Positions 34,048 through 42,531 of a stretch of 64,000 nucleotides of DNA are shown in pieces. Source of the DNA: an uncultured Desulfobacteraceae bacterium (lineage in GTDB: Bacteria; Desulfobacterota; Desulfobacteria; Desulfobacterales; UBA5852); assembly GCA_913060875.1 (NCBI GenBank), contig CAJXSL010000001.1, positions 702,464-766,463 of the forward strand. The letters are read 5' to 3'. The first letter of the stretch is position 1, and each line of letters opens with the position of its first letter. The notes under the pieces were generated by a model, which was not told the DNA's origin, made no database searches, and worked only from the letters and a program-made list of their open reading frames with translations. Made by a program: the position numbers and the translations under genes.

Positions 34048-34977
34048 ATGGATAAACCGCTTCCCGATTTAACCACCCGGATAGCCGGGTTGACGCTGCC
34101 GAACCCTGTCATGACCGCCTCGGGCACCTTCGGCTATGGCGGTGAGTTTCGTGATTTGGTGGACCTCGGCCGGCTGGGGGCGATCATCGTCAAGGGCCTG
34201 TCGCTACAGCCGGCCGAGGGTAATCCGCCGCCCCGTATTGTGGAAACCCCCTGCGGTATGCTGAATGCCATCGGTCTGGAAAATATCGGTATTGACGCTT
34301 TCCGGGCAACCCGTCTGAAGTTTTTGCGGAAGCTGGAAACGCCGATTATCGTCAACATTTACGGCCAGAGGGAACAGGACTATGTCGCCCTGGCCGAGAT
34401 CATTGAGGATGAGCCGGATATTGCCGCCATCGAGGTGAATATCTCCTGTCCCAACGTGAAAGCCGGCGGCATTGCGTTTGGTGTGGATGCCCGGGCGGCG
34501 GCGGACCTTACCCGGCAAATCCGCAACTGCACGACCAAACCCCTGATTCTCAAATTGTCGCCCAATGTGACCGACATCACCGTTATTGCGCGGGCGGTCG
34601 AGGCGGAGGGCGCCGACGCCGTTTCCCTGATCAATACCCTGACGGGCATGGCCATCGATATCGGATCCCGCCGACCGAAACTGGCCAATATCACCGGGGG
34701 GCTTTCCGGCCCCGCCATTCGACCGGTGGCGGTGCGGATGGTGTGGCAGGTGGCCAATGCCGTGGACATCCCGGTTATCGGCATCGGCGGTATCATGAGC
34801 GGACGCGATGCCCTGGAATTTTTGATTGCCGGTGCATCCGCCATTCAGGTGGGAACGGCCAACTTCGTGAATCCCGGGGTTACCATGGCGATTATCGATG
34901 ACCTGTGTGATTTTATGCGGACGCGGGACATCATGCAATTAAGTGATCTGGTTGGCAGTCTCGTATTGCCATCCTAA
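34048..34977 (+). CDS. pyrD: Dihydroorotate dehydrogenase, class 1B catalytic subunit
   Basis: 309 residues if ATG 34048 is used; ATG 34042 and TTG 34015 are further options. FMN-binding TIM barrel: 'LTLPNPVMTASGTFGYG', 'GLENIGIDAF', catalytic Cys in EVNISCPN, 'VSLINTLTGMAIDIG' and 'IGIGGIMSGRDALEFLIAGA'. It oxidises dihydroorotate to orotate in pyrimidine synthesis. Class 1B enzymes work with PyrK (Fe-S/FAD) and NAD; pyrK is not in the window. Confidence 0.93.
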   Translation: MDKPLPDLTTRIAGLTLPNPVMTASGTFGYGGEFRDLVDLGRLGAIIVKGLSLQPAEGNPPPRIVETPCGMLNAIGLENIGIDAFRATRLKFLRKLETPIIVNIYGQREQDYVALAEIIEDEPDIAAIEVNISCPNVKAGGIAFGVDARAAADLTRQIRNCTTKPLILKLSPNVTDITVIARAVEAEGADAVSLINTLTGMAIDIGSRRPKLANITGGLSGPAIRPVAVRMVWQVANAVDIPVIGIGGIMSGRDALEFLIAGASAIQVGTANFVNPGVTMAIIDDLCDFMRTRDIMQLSDLVGSLVLPS

Positions 34978-35064
34978 TGGAACCGCCTGTGCGGCCTGGC
35001 GCCGGGGTTCGGCGTAGTTGGGGCGCCGGTGCCGACGCGCTGTAACGAATGGAAAGGAGAATTC

Positions 35065-35532
35065 ATGGACTTCAAATCGCTCGATGACATCTTAGATTTT
35101 GCCATTTCCAAGGAGGTCGAAGCCGAACAATTTTATCTCAGCCTGTGCGGGGAAGAAACCCTTTCCGGGAATCGCCGGACGTTTGAGGATTTTGCCAAGG
35201 AAGAGCGGAAACATGTCAAGATGCTGGAATCCCTCAAGGCGGGCGGTGTTGTCGAAGGCGCCGAAGATTATGAATTTAAATGGATAAAGGATATCAAACG
35301 CAGCGATCTCGTATTGGACATCGACTACAAGAAAGGCATGCATTACCGCGATATCCTGATGCTGGCCATCAAGCGTGAGGAAAAGGCCCTGCTGCTATAC
35401 AACGAACTGCAGGACAAAGCGGACACCGACGACAGTAAAAATGTCTTCAAGATTCTATGCCAGGAAGAAGCCAAACATAAACTGGCCCTCGAGTCCATGT
35501 ACGACGACTATATGGCGGAAATGGGGGATTGA
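35065..35532 (+). CDS. Ferritin-like/rubrerythrin-type diiron protein
   Basis: 155 residues from ATG 35065 (ribosome site AAAGGAG). A four-helix bundle with diiron ligands: E-x2-E-x2-F in KEVEAEQFY, E-E-x2-H in EERKH (about residue 50), then E-x2-E and EEAKH near the end. There is no C-terminal rubredoxin domain. It probably reduces peroxide in anaerobic cells. It is a single gene after pyrD. Confidence 0.85.
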   Translation: MDFKSLDDILDFAISKEVEAEQFYLSLCGEETLSGNRRTFEDFAKEERKHVKMLESLKAGGVVEGAEDYEFKWIKDIKRSDLVLDIDYKKGMHYRDILMLAIKREEKALLLYNELQDKADTDDSKNVFKILCQEEAKHKLALESMYDDYMAEMGD

Positions 35533-35613
35533 GGCGGTCTTTGCCCTTCTTCTCCATGAAGGGTGCCAGCAAAAGCATACCGCTTTAAACTGTTTAGCGG
35601 AAAAGTAGGTTGC

Positions 35614-35662
35614 TTGACATTAGAGGCAAGTTTTATTAATTGAACACTCATTCATTTAATGA
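35614..35662 (+). promoter_or_regulatory. Promoter with operator-like repeat
   Basis: A perfect TTGACA (35614-35619), 17-nt spacer, TAATTG (35637-35642, weak -10). Just downstream, TCATT (35648-35652) and AATGA (35658-35662) form an inverted repeat, placed where a repressor such as a TetR type could block transcription. The region precedes the TPR gene. Confidence 0.4.
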
Positions 35663-35686
35663 TTCTATTCATAGCGGGAGGTTGCC

Positions 35687-36433
35687 ATGAGGAAGGTTCT
35701 GGGGTGGGGGCTGATACTGGCATTGGTGCTGTTCGGCAACGGGGTCGTTATGGCGGGCTCGGTCCTGAGCGAAGCGGACGCGCTCTACGATGCCGGCGGA
35801 CTGGAAAATTACCTGGCGGCAATTCCCCTTTACGAAAAAGCGGTTGCGGAACTCGGCGACCAGTTCGATGTTCTGTGGAAATGCGCCCGTGCCCATCGTG
35901 ATTACGGCAACAAGATCAAGCAGCAGGGCGAAGGCGACTGGGAGGATCTGTGCGCCAAACACGGCAAGGCTGGCATGCAGTTTGCCGAGCGGGCCATTGC
36001 CTTGGAACCCGAAAAAGTCGAGGGGTATTACTACTACGGACTCAGTGTCGGCATCTACTCCGACGGGGTGAGCATTTTAACGGCCCTTAGCGAGGGCCTG
36101 AAGAACAAAACCCAGGAAAGCTTCGAAGCGGCCTACAAGATCGATAAAGCCTACAACAAGGGCGGCCCGATTCTTTCCCTGGGGCGTTTCTGGACGGTGC
36201 TGCCCTGGCCCATGAGCGATGAAGACAAAGCCCTGGACTATTTTCGCGAGTATCAATCGGGCGGTTTCCTGGACGGATCGGACGAGGGCAAGATCTACAT
36301 GGCCGAATTGCTGATGGACATCGGCGGCAAGGACAATGAGGCCGAGGCCCGCTCGATGCTGAAGACGGCTGAGCAGTCATCCGAACGGTATTTCGCCGAC
36401 TGGGCCAAGCGCCTGCTCGACGATCTGGATTAG
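35687..36433 (+). CDS. Exported TPR-type repeat protein
   Basis: 248 residues with a signal peptide (about 1-23, ending VVMAG). It holds TPR-like helices: 'NYLAAIPLYEKAVAELGDQF', 'AERAIALEPEKVEGYYYYGL' and 'ALDYFREYQSGGFL'. It is periplasmic and probably a protein-interaction scaffold. The stop codon TAG (36431-36433) is the first three bases of the inserted MITE-like element, so the ancestral C-terminus may have been different. Confidence 0.75.
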   Translation: MRKVLGWGLILALVLFGNGVVMAGSVLSEADALYDAGGLENYLAAIPLYEKAVAELGDQFDVLWKCARAHRDYGNKIKQQGEGDWEDLCAKHGKAGMQFAERAIALEPEKVEGYYYYGLSVGIYSDGVSILTALSEGLKNKTQESFEAAYKIDKAYNKGGPILSLGRFWTVLPWPMSDEDKALDYFREYQSGGFLDGSDEGKIYMAELLMDIGGKDNEAEARSMLKTAEQSSERYFADWAKRLLDDLD

Positions 36434-36576
36434 AAGCTATCGCAAAAAAGTTTTTTCGCCCGATATCGGCGTTGTGCCCTCGTCTCAAGTCCTCGACATA
36501 CTACAGTATGCCTGCGGGTTGATTCTCGGCCACGCCTTGATCTCGAACGAAAACCCTAATTTTGAGATGGCTTCTA
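36431..36576. mobile_element. MITE-like element A (146 bp, TA-flanked)
   Basis: Terminal inverted repeats TAGAAGCTATCGCAAAA (36431-36447) and TTTTGAGATGGCTTCTA (36560-36576) match in 15 of 17 positions; TA sits at both outer ends. The core (from 36481) carries CATAC...GTATG and flanking TCAA...TTGA palindromes, beginning 50 bp from the left end exactly as in the element at 20530. It overlaps the stop of the preceding gene. It has no coding potential. Confidence 0.7.
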
Positions 36577-36648
36577 TAGAAAGTAGCGGGAAGTTATTCT
36601 GATGAATGGTGTCGTCGTGAAAAGGGACCGAAGAGAGAGGAGAACATC

Positions 36649-37227
36649 ATGATGAAAAAATCCGTGGCCATGATCGCCGTGATCGGCCTGCTTTTAATCG
36701 GGGGCAGTTTGGCGTGGGCCGGTGATATGGAAATTGCCGATGTCACTTTTCCGGGCGAAAAGGTGGTGGACGGCAAAACCCTCAAACTCAATGGCGTGGC
36801 CCTTAAAACCAAATTTTTCATCAAAGTTTTTGCCGGGGGGTTTTATCTCGAAAATGCCACCCAGGATGCCACCGAGGCCATCGAATCCGAACAGGTCAAG
36901 CATTTTGTCCTTCACTATCTGACCAGCAAGGCCACCGCCAAAAAACTCCAGAACGGATTCAAGGAAGCCATCGAAGAGGCCAATCCGCCGGAGTTGGTGG
37001 CGCAATACCGTAAAGAGATCGATCTTTACGCCTCCTGGCTGGATCAGGATATGGCCCCGGGGGCCACTTCGGTGACCACTTACGTTCCCGGCAAAGGGCT
37101 GACCCTGGTGTTCAAGGGGCAGGAAAAGGGCACCATTGCAGACAAAACCTTTGCCCAGATGTATTTCCGCTATAATTTGGGCGAGGAGGCCGATTCATCC
37201 ATGCGCGAGGGCTATCTCGGGCAGTAA
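36649..37227 (+). CDS. Exported chalcone-isomerase-like domain protein
   Basis: 192 residues from ATG 36649 (ribosome site GAGGAGAA), with a signal peptide ending AWAGD. The mature part 'DGKTLKLNGVALKTKFFIKV', 'AGGFYLENATQDATEAIE' and 'KHFVLHYL' has the chalcone-isomerase-like fold pattern seen in periplasmic bacterial proteins. It probably binds a lipid-like ligand rather than acting as an isomerase. A strong terminator follows. Confidence 0.85.
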   Translation: MMKKSVAMIAVIGLLLIGGSLAWAGDMEIADVTFPGEKVVDGKTLKLNGVALKTKFFIKVFAGGFYLENATQDATEAIESEQVKHFVLHYLTSKATAKKLQNGFKEAIEEANPPELVAQYRKEIDLYASWLDQDMAPGATSVTTYVPGKGLTLVFKGQEKGTIADKTFAQMYFRYNLGEEADSSMREGYLGQ

Positions 37228-37273
37228 ACCATACGCATTTCCCAAAGGTATGCGGAATACCTTCCGCACATGG

Positions 37274-37306
37274 AAAAGCAGAGACGCCATCGCGTCTCTG
37301 CTTTTT
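37274..37306. terminator. Bidirectional rho-independent terminator
   Basis: AAAAGCAGAGACGC (37274-37287) pairs perfectly over 14 bp with GCGTCTCTGCTTTT (37292-37305) across a 4-nt loop. Runs of A on the left and T on the right let it serve the plus-strand gene ending at 37227 and the minus-strand leuA ending at 37336. Confidence 0.9.
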
Positions 37307-37335
37307 GGGCTTAAAAGGGATAGGTCGGGAACGTT

Positions 37336-38883
37336 CTATAACCCCTGGCGGGCTTTCACCGGGTGGGCTTTAAGGTATTCGAGACGGTTCAGCCCGTTGA
37401 TATAGGCTTTGGCGCTGGCGGTGATGATGTCCGGATCGGCGCCTTTGCCCAGCGCCACCAGGCCGTTTTCCCTGAGACGAACCGTCACTTCGCCCATGGA
37501 GTCAGTGCCGCCGCTCAAAGCGCTGACGGTGAACCGCAGCAGCTCCGATTGCGTTCCGGTCAGTTTGGCAATGCTGTTGAAGGCCGCGTCGATGGGACCG
37601 TTGCCGTAGCCGGCGTTGCGGGCCGTCCGTCCGTTGATGGAGAGTTCCACACTGGCCATGGGCAGCACGGTGGTGCCGCTGGTCACCTGCATATAATCCA
37701 ACTGGAAGACATCCGATGTTCGCAGGATACCCTCGGTGACCAGCACCTCCAGATCTTCGTCGACAATGTGCTTCTTTTTGTCAGCCAGGTCCTTGAACTT
37801 GCCGAAAATCAGGTCCAATTCCTCTTCACTCAGCTCATACCCCAATTCTTTCAGACGGTTACGCAAGGCATGCCGGCCGGAATGCTTGCCCAGGACAAGT
37901 TGGTTTTGGCTCAGACCAATGGTCTCGGGCCGCATGATTTCATAGGTCATGGGGTTTTTGAGCATCCCGTCCTGGTGGATGCCGGCTTCGTGGGCGAAGG
38001 CGTTGGCCCCCACGATCGCCTTGTTGGGCTGCACCAGGATGCCGGTGATCATGCTGACCAGGCGGCTGCTGGCATGGATATGCTCGGTATGGATACCGGT
38101 TTCGAGACCAATGTGATTCTGGCGGGTGTGCAGCGCCATCACCACTTCTTCCATAGATGTATTGCCGGCCCGCTCGCCGATCCCATTGAGGGTGACTTCG
38201 GCCTGACGGGCGCCGGCCTGGATCGCCGCCAGGGTGTTGGCGGTGGCCAGGCCCAGATCGTTGTGGCAATGCACACTGAGAACGGCGCGGTCGATATTGG
38301 GGGTGTGCTCGCATACATAGCGGACCATCTTGCCGAATTCGTCCGGAACGGCATAACCAACGGTATCCGGAAGATTGACGGTGGTGGCGCCGGCGTCGAT
38401 GGCCGCCTCGAAAACCTGGCAGAGAAAATCCCAGTCACTGCGGGAGCCATCCTCGGCCGAAAATTCGACATTGTCGGTGTAAGTACGCGCATGACGTACG
38501 GCCTCGATGGCGGCCTGGATCACTTCGTCCCGGTTCATGCGCAGTTTGTATTTCAGGTGGATATCGGAGGTGGCGATAAAGGTGTGGATGCGGGGATGGG
38601 CCGCATGCCGGACAGCCTCCCAGGCCCGGTCGATATCCTTTTCGGTGGCGCGGGCCAGCCCCGCCACCTGAACATGCTTCAATTTGGCGGCAATCTGGGA
38701 TACGGCGTCGAAATCCCCTTCGGATGCGGCCGGAAATCCGGCTTCGATGACATCGACGCCCAGTTTTTCAAGCTGCACGGCCAGGCGCAGTTTTTCCGCG
38801 GTGTTCATGCTGGCGCCGGGGGACTGCTCGCCATCCCGCAGCGTGGTGTCGAAAATAATGACACGGTTCTTATCCATCGTCAT
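37336..38883 (-). CDS. leuA: 2-isopropylmalate synthase
   Basis: 515 residues from ATG 38883 (ribosome site GAGGAG). Condenses acetyl-CoA with 2-oxoisovalerate, the committed step to leucine. Motifs: IIFDTTLRDGEQSPGASM, metal-binding 'VLSVHCHNDLGLATAN', 'LNGIGERAGNTSMEEV', 'HEAGIHQDGMLKN', and a full C-terminal LeuA regulatory domain (about 395-515) with feedback-site style segments. It is the last gene of the ilv operon, after a 320-nt gap. Confidence 0.95.
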   Translation of the reverse strand: MTMDKNRVIIFDTTLRDGEQSPGASMNTAEKLRLAVQLEKLGVDVIEAGFPAASEGDFDAVSQIAAKLKHVQVAGLARATEKDIDRAWEAVRHAAHPRIHTFIATSDIHLKYKLRMNRDEVIQAAIEAVRHARTYTDNVEFSAEDGSRSDWDFLCQVFEAAIDAGATTVNLPDTVGYAVPDEFGKMVRYVCEHTPNIDRAVLSVHCHNDLGLATANTLAAIQAGARQAEVTLNGIGERAGNTSMEEVVMALHTRQNHIGLETGIHTEHIHASSRLVSMITGILVQPNKAIVGANAFAHEAGIHQDGMLKNPMTYEIMRPETIGLSQNQLVLGKHSGRHALRNRLKELGYELSEEELDLIFGKFKDLADKKKHIVDEDLEVLVTEGILRTSDVFQLDYMQVTSGTTVLPMASVELSINGRTARNAGYGNGPIDAAFNSIAKLTGTQSELLRFTVSALSGGTDSMGEVTVRLRENGLVALGKGADPDIITASAKAYINGLNRLEYLKAHPVKARQGL

Positions 38884-39204
38884 GGCTATACTCCTCATAA
38901 GGTCGTGTGTTGCATAAGGGTGCCCGATGCGGCAGATCTTGCACGGCTGTCGGCCGAAAGGCGTTCATGCTGACGATCGGGCTGTCCGGGTGCGTTGGGG
39001 CAGGGGGTAATGAACGCCGCGCAGGCTTTTCACCCCTCGGATCAAGCAGATTCAACCGGTGGCGAGGAGCATGGGCCGCAGGGATTGGCCGGGGCGGCTC
39101 CCTGCGGCGTTGGACCTTCCGTCGCTTTGTTGGGGGTTCATCAGTACACTCTCTATTCGGAAAGGGCCTGTCGTGAGGCCCGTCCGGTAACGGATCCTCT
39201 TGGT
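38884..39204. other. Gap between cimA and leuA with one inverted repeat
   Basis: 320 bases. The only structure is a 10-bp inverted repeat, GCCGCAGGGA (39075-39084) and TCCCTGCGGC (39099-39108), with no T-run on the minus strand. No leader peptide rich in Leu and no T-box motif were found. leuA may have its own promoter here; none of consensus quality is visible. Confidence 0.4.
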
Positions 39205-40851
39205 TTAGACGGTGGCCCGGTCCGTGTCCGGGGCATCGCTGTGGATGACCGTCGCGCTGTTGGCCGTTTTGGACAGTTTGTATTGAAAACTGTCCGCCAG
39301 GGCCTGCCAGCTGGCTTCGATAATATCTTCCGAGACCCCGATCGTACTCCAGATGTGATCATGGTCGCGGGATTCGATCAGAACGCGGACCTTGGCCTCG
39401 GTGCCCTCCCGGCCGTCGATGACGCGGACCTTGAAGTCCACCAGGCGCATGCTGTCCAGGTCGGGATAAAAGCGTCCCAGGGCTTTGCGCAACGCATTGT
39501 CCAGGGCGCTGACCGGCCCCAGGCCTTCGGCTGCCGTAATCTCTTCCGAATCGCCCACCGCGACCTTGATGGTGGCATGGGCGGAACAGGGCTGATCCCG
39601 GTCTTTTTCGATGGCCACGCGAAACGATTCCAGCTCGAACAGGGGCTTGAACTGCTCGGTAAATTTTTCCACCATGATTTTGAAGGTGCCGTCGGCCACA
39701 TCGAACTGGTAGCCCTGCTCTTCCATTTCTTTGATGCGGTTGACGATCACCTGGCTGTCAAACCCATTACCACCCAGGGTGACCCCCAACTCCTGGGCCT
39801 TGTATTCCACATTGCTTTTGCCGGACAGGTCGGAGACGAGAACACGCCGACGGTTGCCGACCTGTTCCGGATCCATGTGTTCGTAAGCCAGGGGCTCTTT
39901 CATAATGGCGTTGACGTGGATGCCGCCCTTGTGGGCAAAAGCACTTTTACCCACAAAAGGACGACAGTTGCTGGGGACCTGGTTGGCCGTCTCGCTGACA
40001 AAACGTGACAGGCTTTTGAGCTTGGCCAAATTGGCCGGGGCCACGCAGGCGTGCTTCATTTTGATCTGCAGCACCGGGATCAGCGACGTCATATCGGCAT
40101 TGCCGCAGCGCTCCCCATAGCCGTTGATCGTACCGTGGACCATGCGGGCGCCCGCCCGGACGGACGCCAGGGCGTTGGCCAGGGCCAGCCCGCTGTCGTT
40201 ATGGGTGTGGATGCCGATTCCCGGAACGGCTCGGCCTGTTTCGGAACACCAGGCGGTGAGCTGCTCGGCGACCTCCTGGGTGGCGGCTTCCACGTCGTGC
40301 GGCAGGGAGCCGCCGTTGGTGTCGCACAGCACCACCCAGTCCGCCCCGGCCTCCACAGCGGCCTGCAGGGTCTCGAGGGCATACGTCCGGTTGGCGGTAT
40401 ACCCGTCGAAAAAATGCTCGGCATCGTAGACCACTTCACGGTCGCGCGCCTTGAGAAACAGCACGGTATCCCGAATCATGTCGATGTTAGCGCTCAACCG
40501 GTTGCCCATGATTTTTTCGACGTGCAAATCCCAGGTTTTGCCAAAGATGGCCAGCACCGGGGCTTCGCTTTTCAGCAGGGCGTTCAGGTTCGCGTCTTCG
40601 GCCGCTTTTCGGTCCGCCCGGCGGGTGGCCCCGAAGGCCGTGAGCTTTGCCTGGTTGAACCTTTCGCGGCGGGCGATGTCGAAAAAGTGCATGTCCCGGG
40701 GGTTGGAGCCCGGCCATCCGCCTTCGATATAATGCACGCCGATATCGTCGAGCCGCTGGGCGATCGTAAGCTTTTCGTCGGCCGAAAAAGCGATATTCTC
40801 TCCCTGGGTTCCGTCCCGCAGGGTCGTGTCATAGAGCAGTATGGGGTCCAT
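39205..40851 (-). CDS. cimA: (R)-citramalate synthase
   Basis: 548 residues from ATG 40851 (GGAAA before it; an ATG at 40857 and TTG at 40863 are alternatives). The LeuA-like HMGL-type TIM barrel reads 'LLYDTTLRDGTQGENIAFS', 'GIHTHNDSGLALANALA', 'INGYGERCGNADM', then 'KGGIHVNAIMK' and a C-terminal regulatory domain. Makes citramalate from pyruvate and acetyl-CoA, a threonine-independent entry to isoleucine. The distinctive Q-G-E-N after TLRDG separates it from LeuA. It lies between ilvC and leuA. Confidence 0.93.
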   Translation of the reverse strand: MDPILLYDTTLRDGTQGENIAFSADEKLTIAQRLDDIGVHYIEGGWPGSNPRDMHFFDIARRERFNQAKLTAFGATRRADRKAAEDANLNALLKSEAPVLAIFGKTWDLHVEKIMGNRLSANIDMIRDTVLFLKARDREVVYDAEHFFDGYTANRTYALETLQAAVEAGADWVVLCDTNGGSLPHDVEAATQEVAEQLTAWCSETGRAVPGIGIHTHNDSGLALANALASVRAGARMVHGTINGYGERCGNADMTSLIPVLQIKMKHACVAPANLAKLKSLSRFVSETANQVPSNCRPFVGKSAFAHKGGIHVNAIMKEPLAYEHMDPEQVGNRRRVLVSDLSGKSNVEYKAQELGVTLGGNGFDSQVIVNRIKEMEEQGYQFDVADGTFKIMVEKFTEQFKPLFELESFRVAIEKDRDQPCSAHATIKVAVGDSEEITAAEGLGPVSALDNALRKALGRFYPDLDSMRLVDFKVRVIDGREGTEAKVRVLIESRDHDHIWSTIGVSEDIIEASWQALADSFQYKLSKTANSATVIHSDAPDTDRATV

Positions 40852-40887
40852 GATCATTTCCAATACAATAACAGCAGACCGCGCGGG

Positions 40888-41946
40888 CTACTGTTGTTCA
40901 CGTCGGTTTTCGGGGCGCAGCGATCGCACGGCCTTGCCGGCCTGCCACATTTCCGAATCGCCGACCACTTTGAGTTCCGCCTCGAGCTTCTCCCGGTAGT
41001 CTTCCGTGCTGCAAGATTCCATGACCCGCCGGGTTTCCGCTCCGGAGGTGACACTGGCGTAGAGTTCGTCAAAAACCGGTTTAACGGCATCGCGAAAGCG
41101 CGGCGCCCAGTCCAGGGCACCCCGCTGGGCCGTGGTGCTGCAATTGGCGAACATCCAGTCCATCCCGTTTTCCGCCACGAGGCGAATCAGGCTCTGAGTG
41201 AGCTCTTCCACGGTTTCGTTGAAGGCCTCGCTGGGGCTGTGCCCATGGTTGCGCAGCAGGTCGTACTGGGCTTCCATGACGCCGGCCAGGCACCCCATGA
41301 GCACACCGCGTTCGCCGGTGAGGTCGCTGTAGACCTCGCGCTCGAAAGTGGTGGGGAAAAGATAGCCGGATCCGATGGCGATGCCGGCGGCCAGGGTCCG
41401 CTGCCGGGCCTTGCCCGTAAAGTCCTGAAAGACGGCAAAGCTCGAGTTGATGCCGCTGCCATCCAGGAAGTTGCGCCGCACCGTGGTGCCGGAGCCTTTG
41501 GGGGCCACCAGAATCACGTCCACGTCGGCCGGCGGGATCACGCCGGTCTGGTCTTTGTACACCACCGAGAAGCCGTGAGAAAAATAAAGGGCGTCGCCCT
41601 CGTTGAGACAATCCTTGATTTTGGACCACATGGCCGACTGGCCGGCGTCCGACAAGAGATACTGAATGATGGTGCCGCGTCGGGCGGCTTCCTCCACGGG
41701 AAAAAGGGTTTCGCCGGGCACAAACCCGTCGGCGACGGCGCGATCCCAGGAGGCACCGCCTTCCCGCTGGCCGACAATGACCTGAATGCCGTTGTCGCGC
41801 ATGTTCAATGCCTGCCCGGGGCCCTGGACGCCGTATCCGAGAACGGCAACGGTTTCTTGCCGCAGCACTTCCCGGGCTTCGTCCAGGGTAAACTCTTCGC
41901 TGGTGATAACTTCCTCGATGGTTCCGCCAAAATCAATCTGGGCCAT
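40888..41946 (-). CDS. ilvC: Ketol-acid reductoisomerase
   Basis: 352 residues from ATG 41946 (ribosome site AGGAGG). NAD(P)-binding motif GYGVQGPGQALNMRDNG; catalytic region 'VAPKGSGTTVRRNFLDGSGI'. The helical C-terminal domain 'SDLTGERGVLMGCLAGVMEA' carries the Mg ligands. Converts acetolactate or acetohydroxybutyrate to dihydroxyacids in Val/Ile synthesis. Third in a run with ilvB, ilvH. Confidence 0.93.
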   Translation of the reverse strand: MAQIDFGGTIEEVITSEEFTLDEAREVLRQETVAVLGYGVQGPGQALNMRDNGIQVIVGQREGGASWDRAVADGFVPGETLFPVEEAARRGTIIQYLLSDAGQSAMWSKIKDCLNEGDALYFSHGFSVVYKDQTGVIPPADVDVILVAPKGSGTTVRRNFLDGSGINSSFAVFQDFTGKARQRTLAAGIAIGSGYLFPTTFEREVYSDLTGERGVLMGCLAGVMEAQYDLLRNHGHSPSEAFNETVEELTQSLIRLVAENGMDWMFANCSTTAQRGALDWAPRFRDAVKPVFDELYASVTSGAETRRVMESCSTEDYREKLEAELKVVGDSEMWQAGKAVRSLRPENRREQQ

Positions 41947-42014
41947 TGGATTTCCTCCTGCAACGTTTTTTGCTGGGGTTATTTGCATGCCGGCGATGAC
42001 GCCGGCTGTTTTGA

Positions 42015-42503
42015 CTATTTGGGCTCCCGCATGAGGGCGATGGCCCCTGTCCTTGCGATTTTTTTGATGCCCATGGGGTGCAACAAACTCAATAGGGCGG
42101 TCAGTTTTCCCTCGTCGCCGGTGACTTCGATGATAAAATGCTCCAGGCCGACATCCACGACCTTACAACGGAAGATATCCACGATGCGCAGGATCTCCGC
42201 CCGATTGTCCGGACTGGCCTTGACGCAGATCAGGGCCATTTCCCGCTGAACCGCATCGACATTGGTCAGATCCCGAACCTTGATCACATTGATGAGCTTG
42301 TTGAGTTGTTTCTCGATCTGTTCCACCACTGGCGGATTGGCTTTGGTGACGATGGTGATCCGGGAAACCCCCTTTGTCACCGTCTCCGCCACGGACAGGC
42401 TCTCGATGTTGAATCCCCGTCCGCCGAAGAGGCCGACGACACGCGAGAGGACGCCGGGTTCGTTATCCACCAGCATGGTGATGACATGTTTATCTTCTTT
42501 CAT
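42015..42503 (-). CDS. ilvH: Acetolactate synthase, small (regulatory) subunit
   Basis: 162 residues from ATG 42503 (ribosome site AGGA). Starts with an ACT domain 'HVITMLVDNEPGVLSRVVGL' and 'GRGFNIESLSVAET', which senses valine, then the C-terminal half 'REMALICVKASPDNRAEILR' and 'FIIEVTGDEGKLTALL'. It pairs with IlvB, whose stop lies 28 nt upstream. Confidence 0.93.
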   Translation of the reverse strand: MKEDKHVITMLVDNEPGVLSRVVGLFGGRGFNIESLSVAETVTKGVSRITIVTKANPPVVEQIEKQLNKLINVIKVRDLTNVDAVQREMALICVKASPDNRAEILRIVDIFRCKVVDVGLEHFIIEVTGDEGKLTALLSLLHPMGIKKIARTGAIALMREPK

Positions 42504-42531
42504 TCGCAATCCTGTCAAAAGGCCTTATGGT

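Noticed and set aside
37363-38973. 536-codon plus-strand frame opposite leuA
   Set aside because: Long shadow frame in GC-rich coding DNA; leuA on the minus strand has all catalytic motifs.
38884-39204. Leucine attenuator or T-box before leuA
   Set aside because: The gap has a 10-bp inverted repeat but no T-run, no Leu-rich leader and no T-box GGTACCGCG-type motif.
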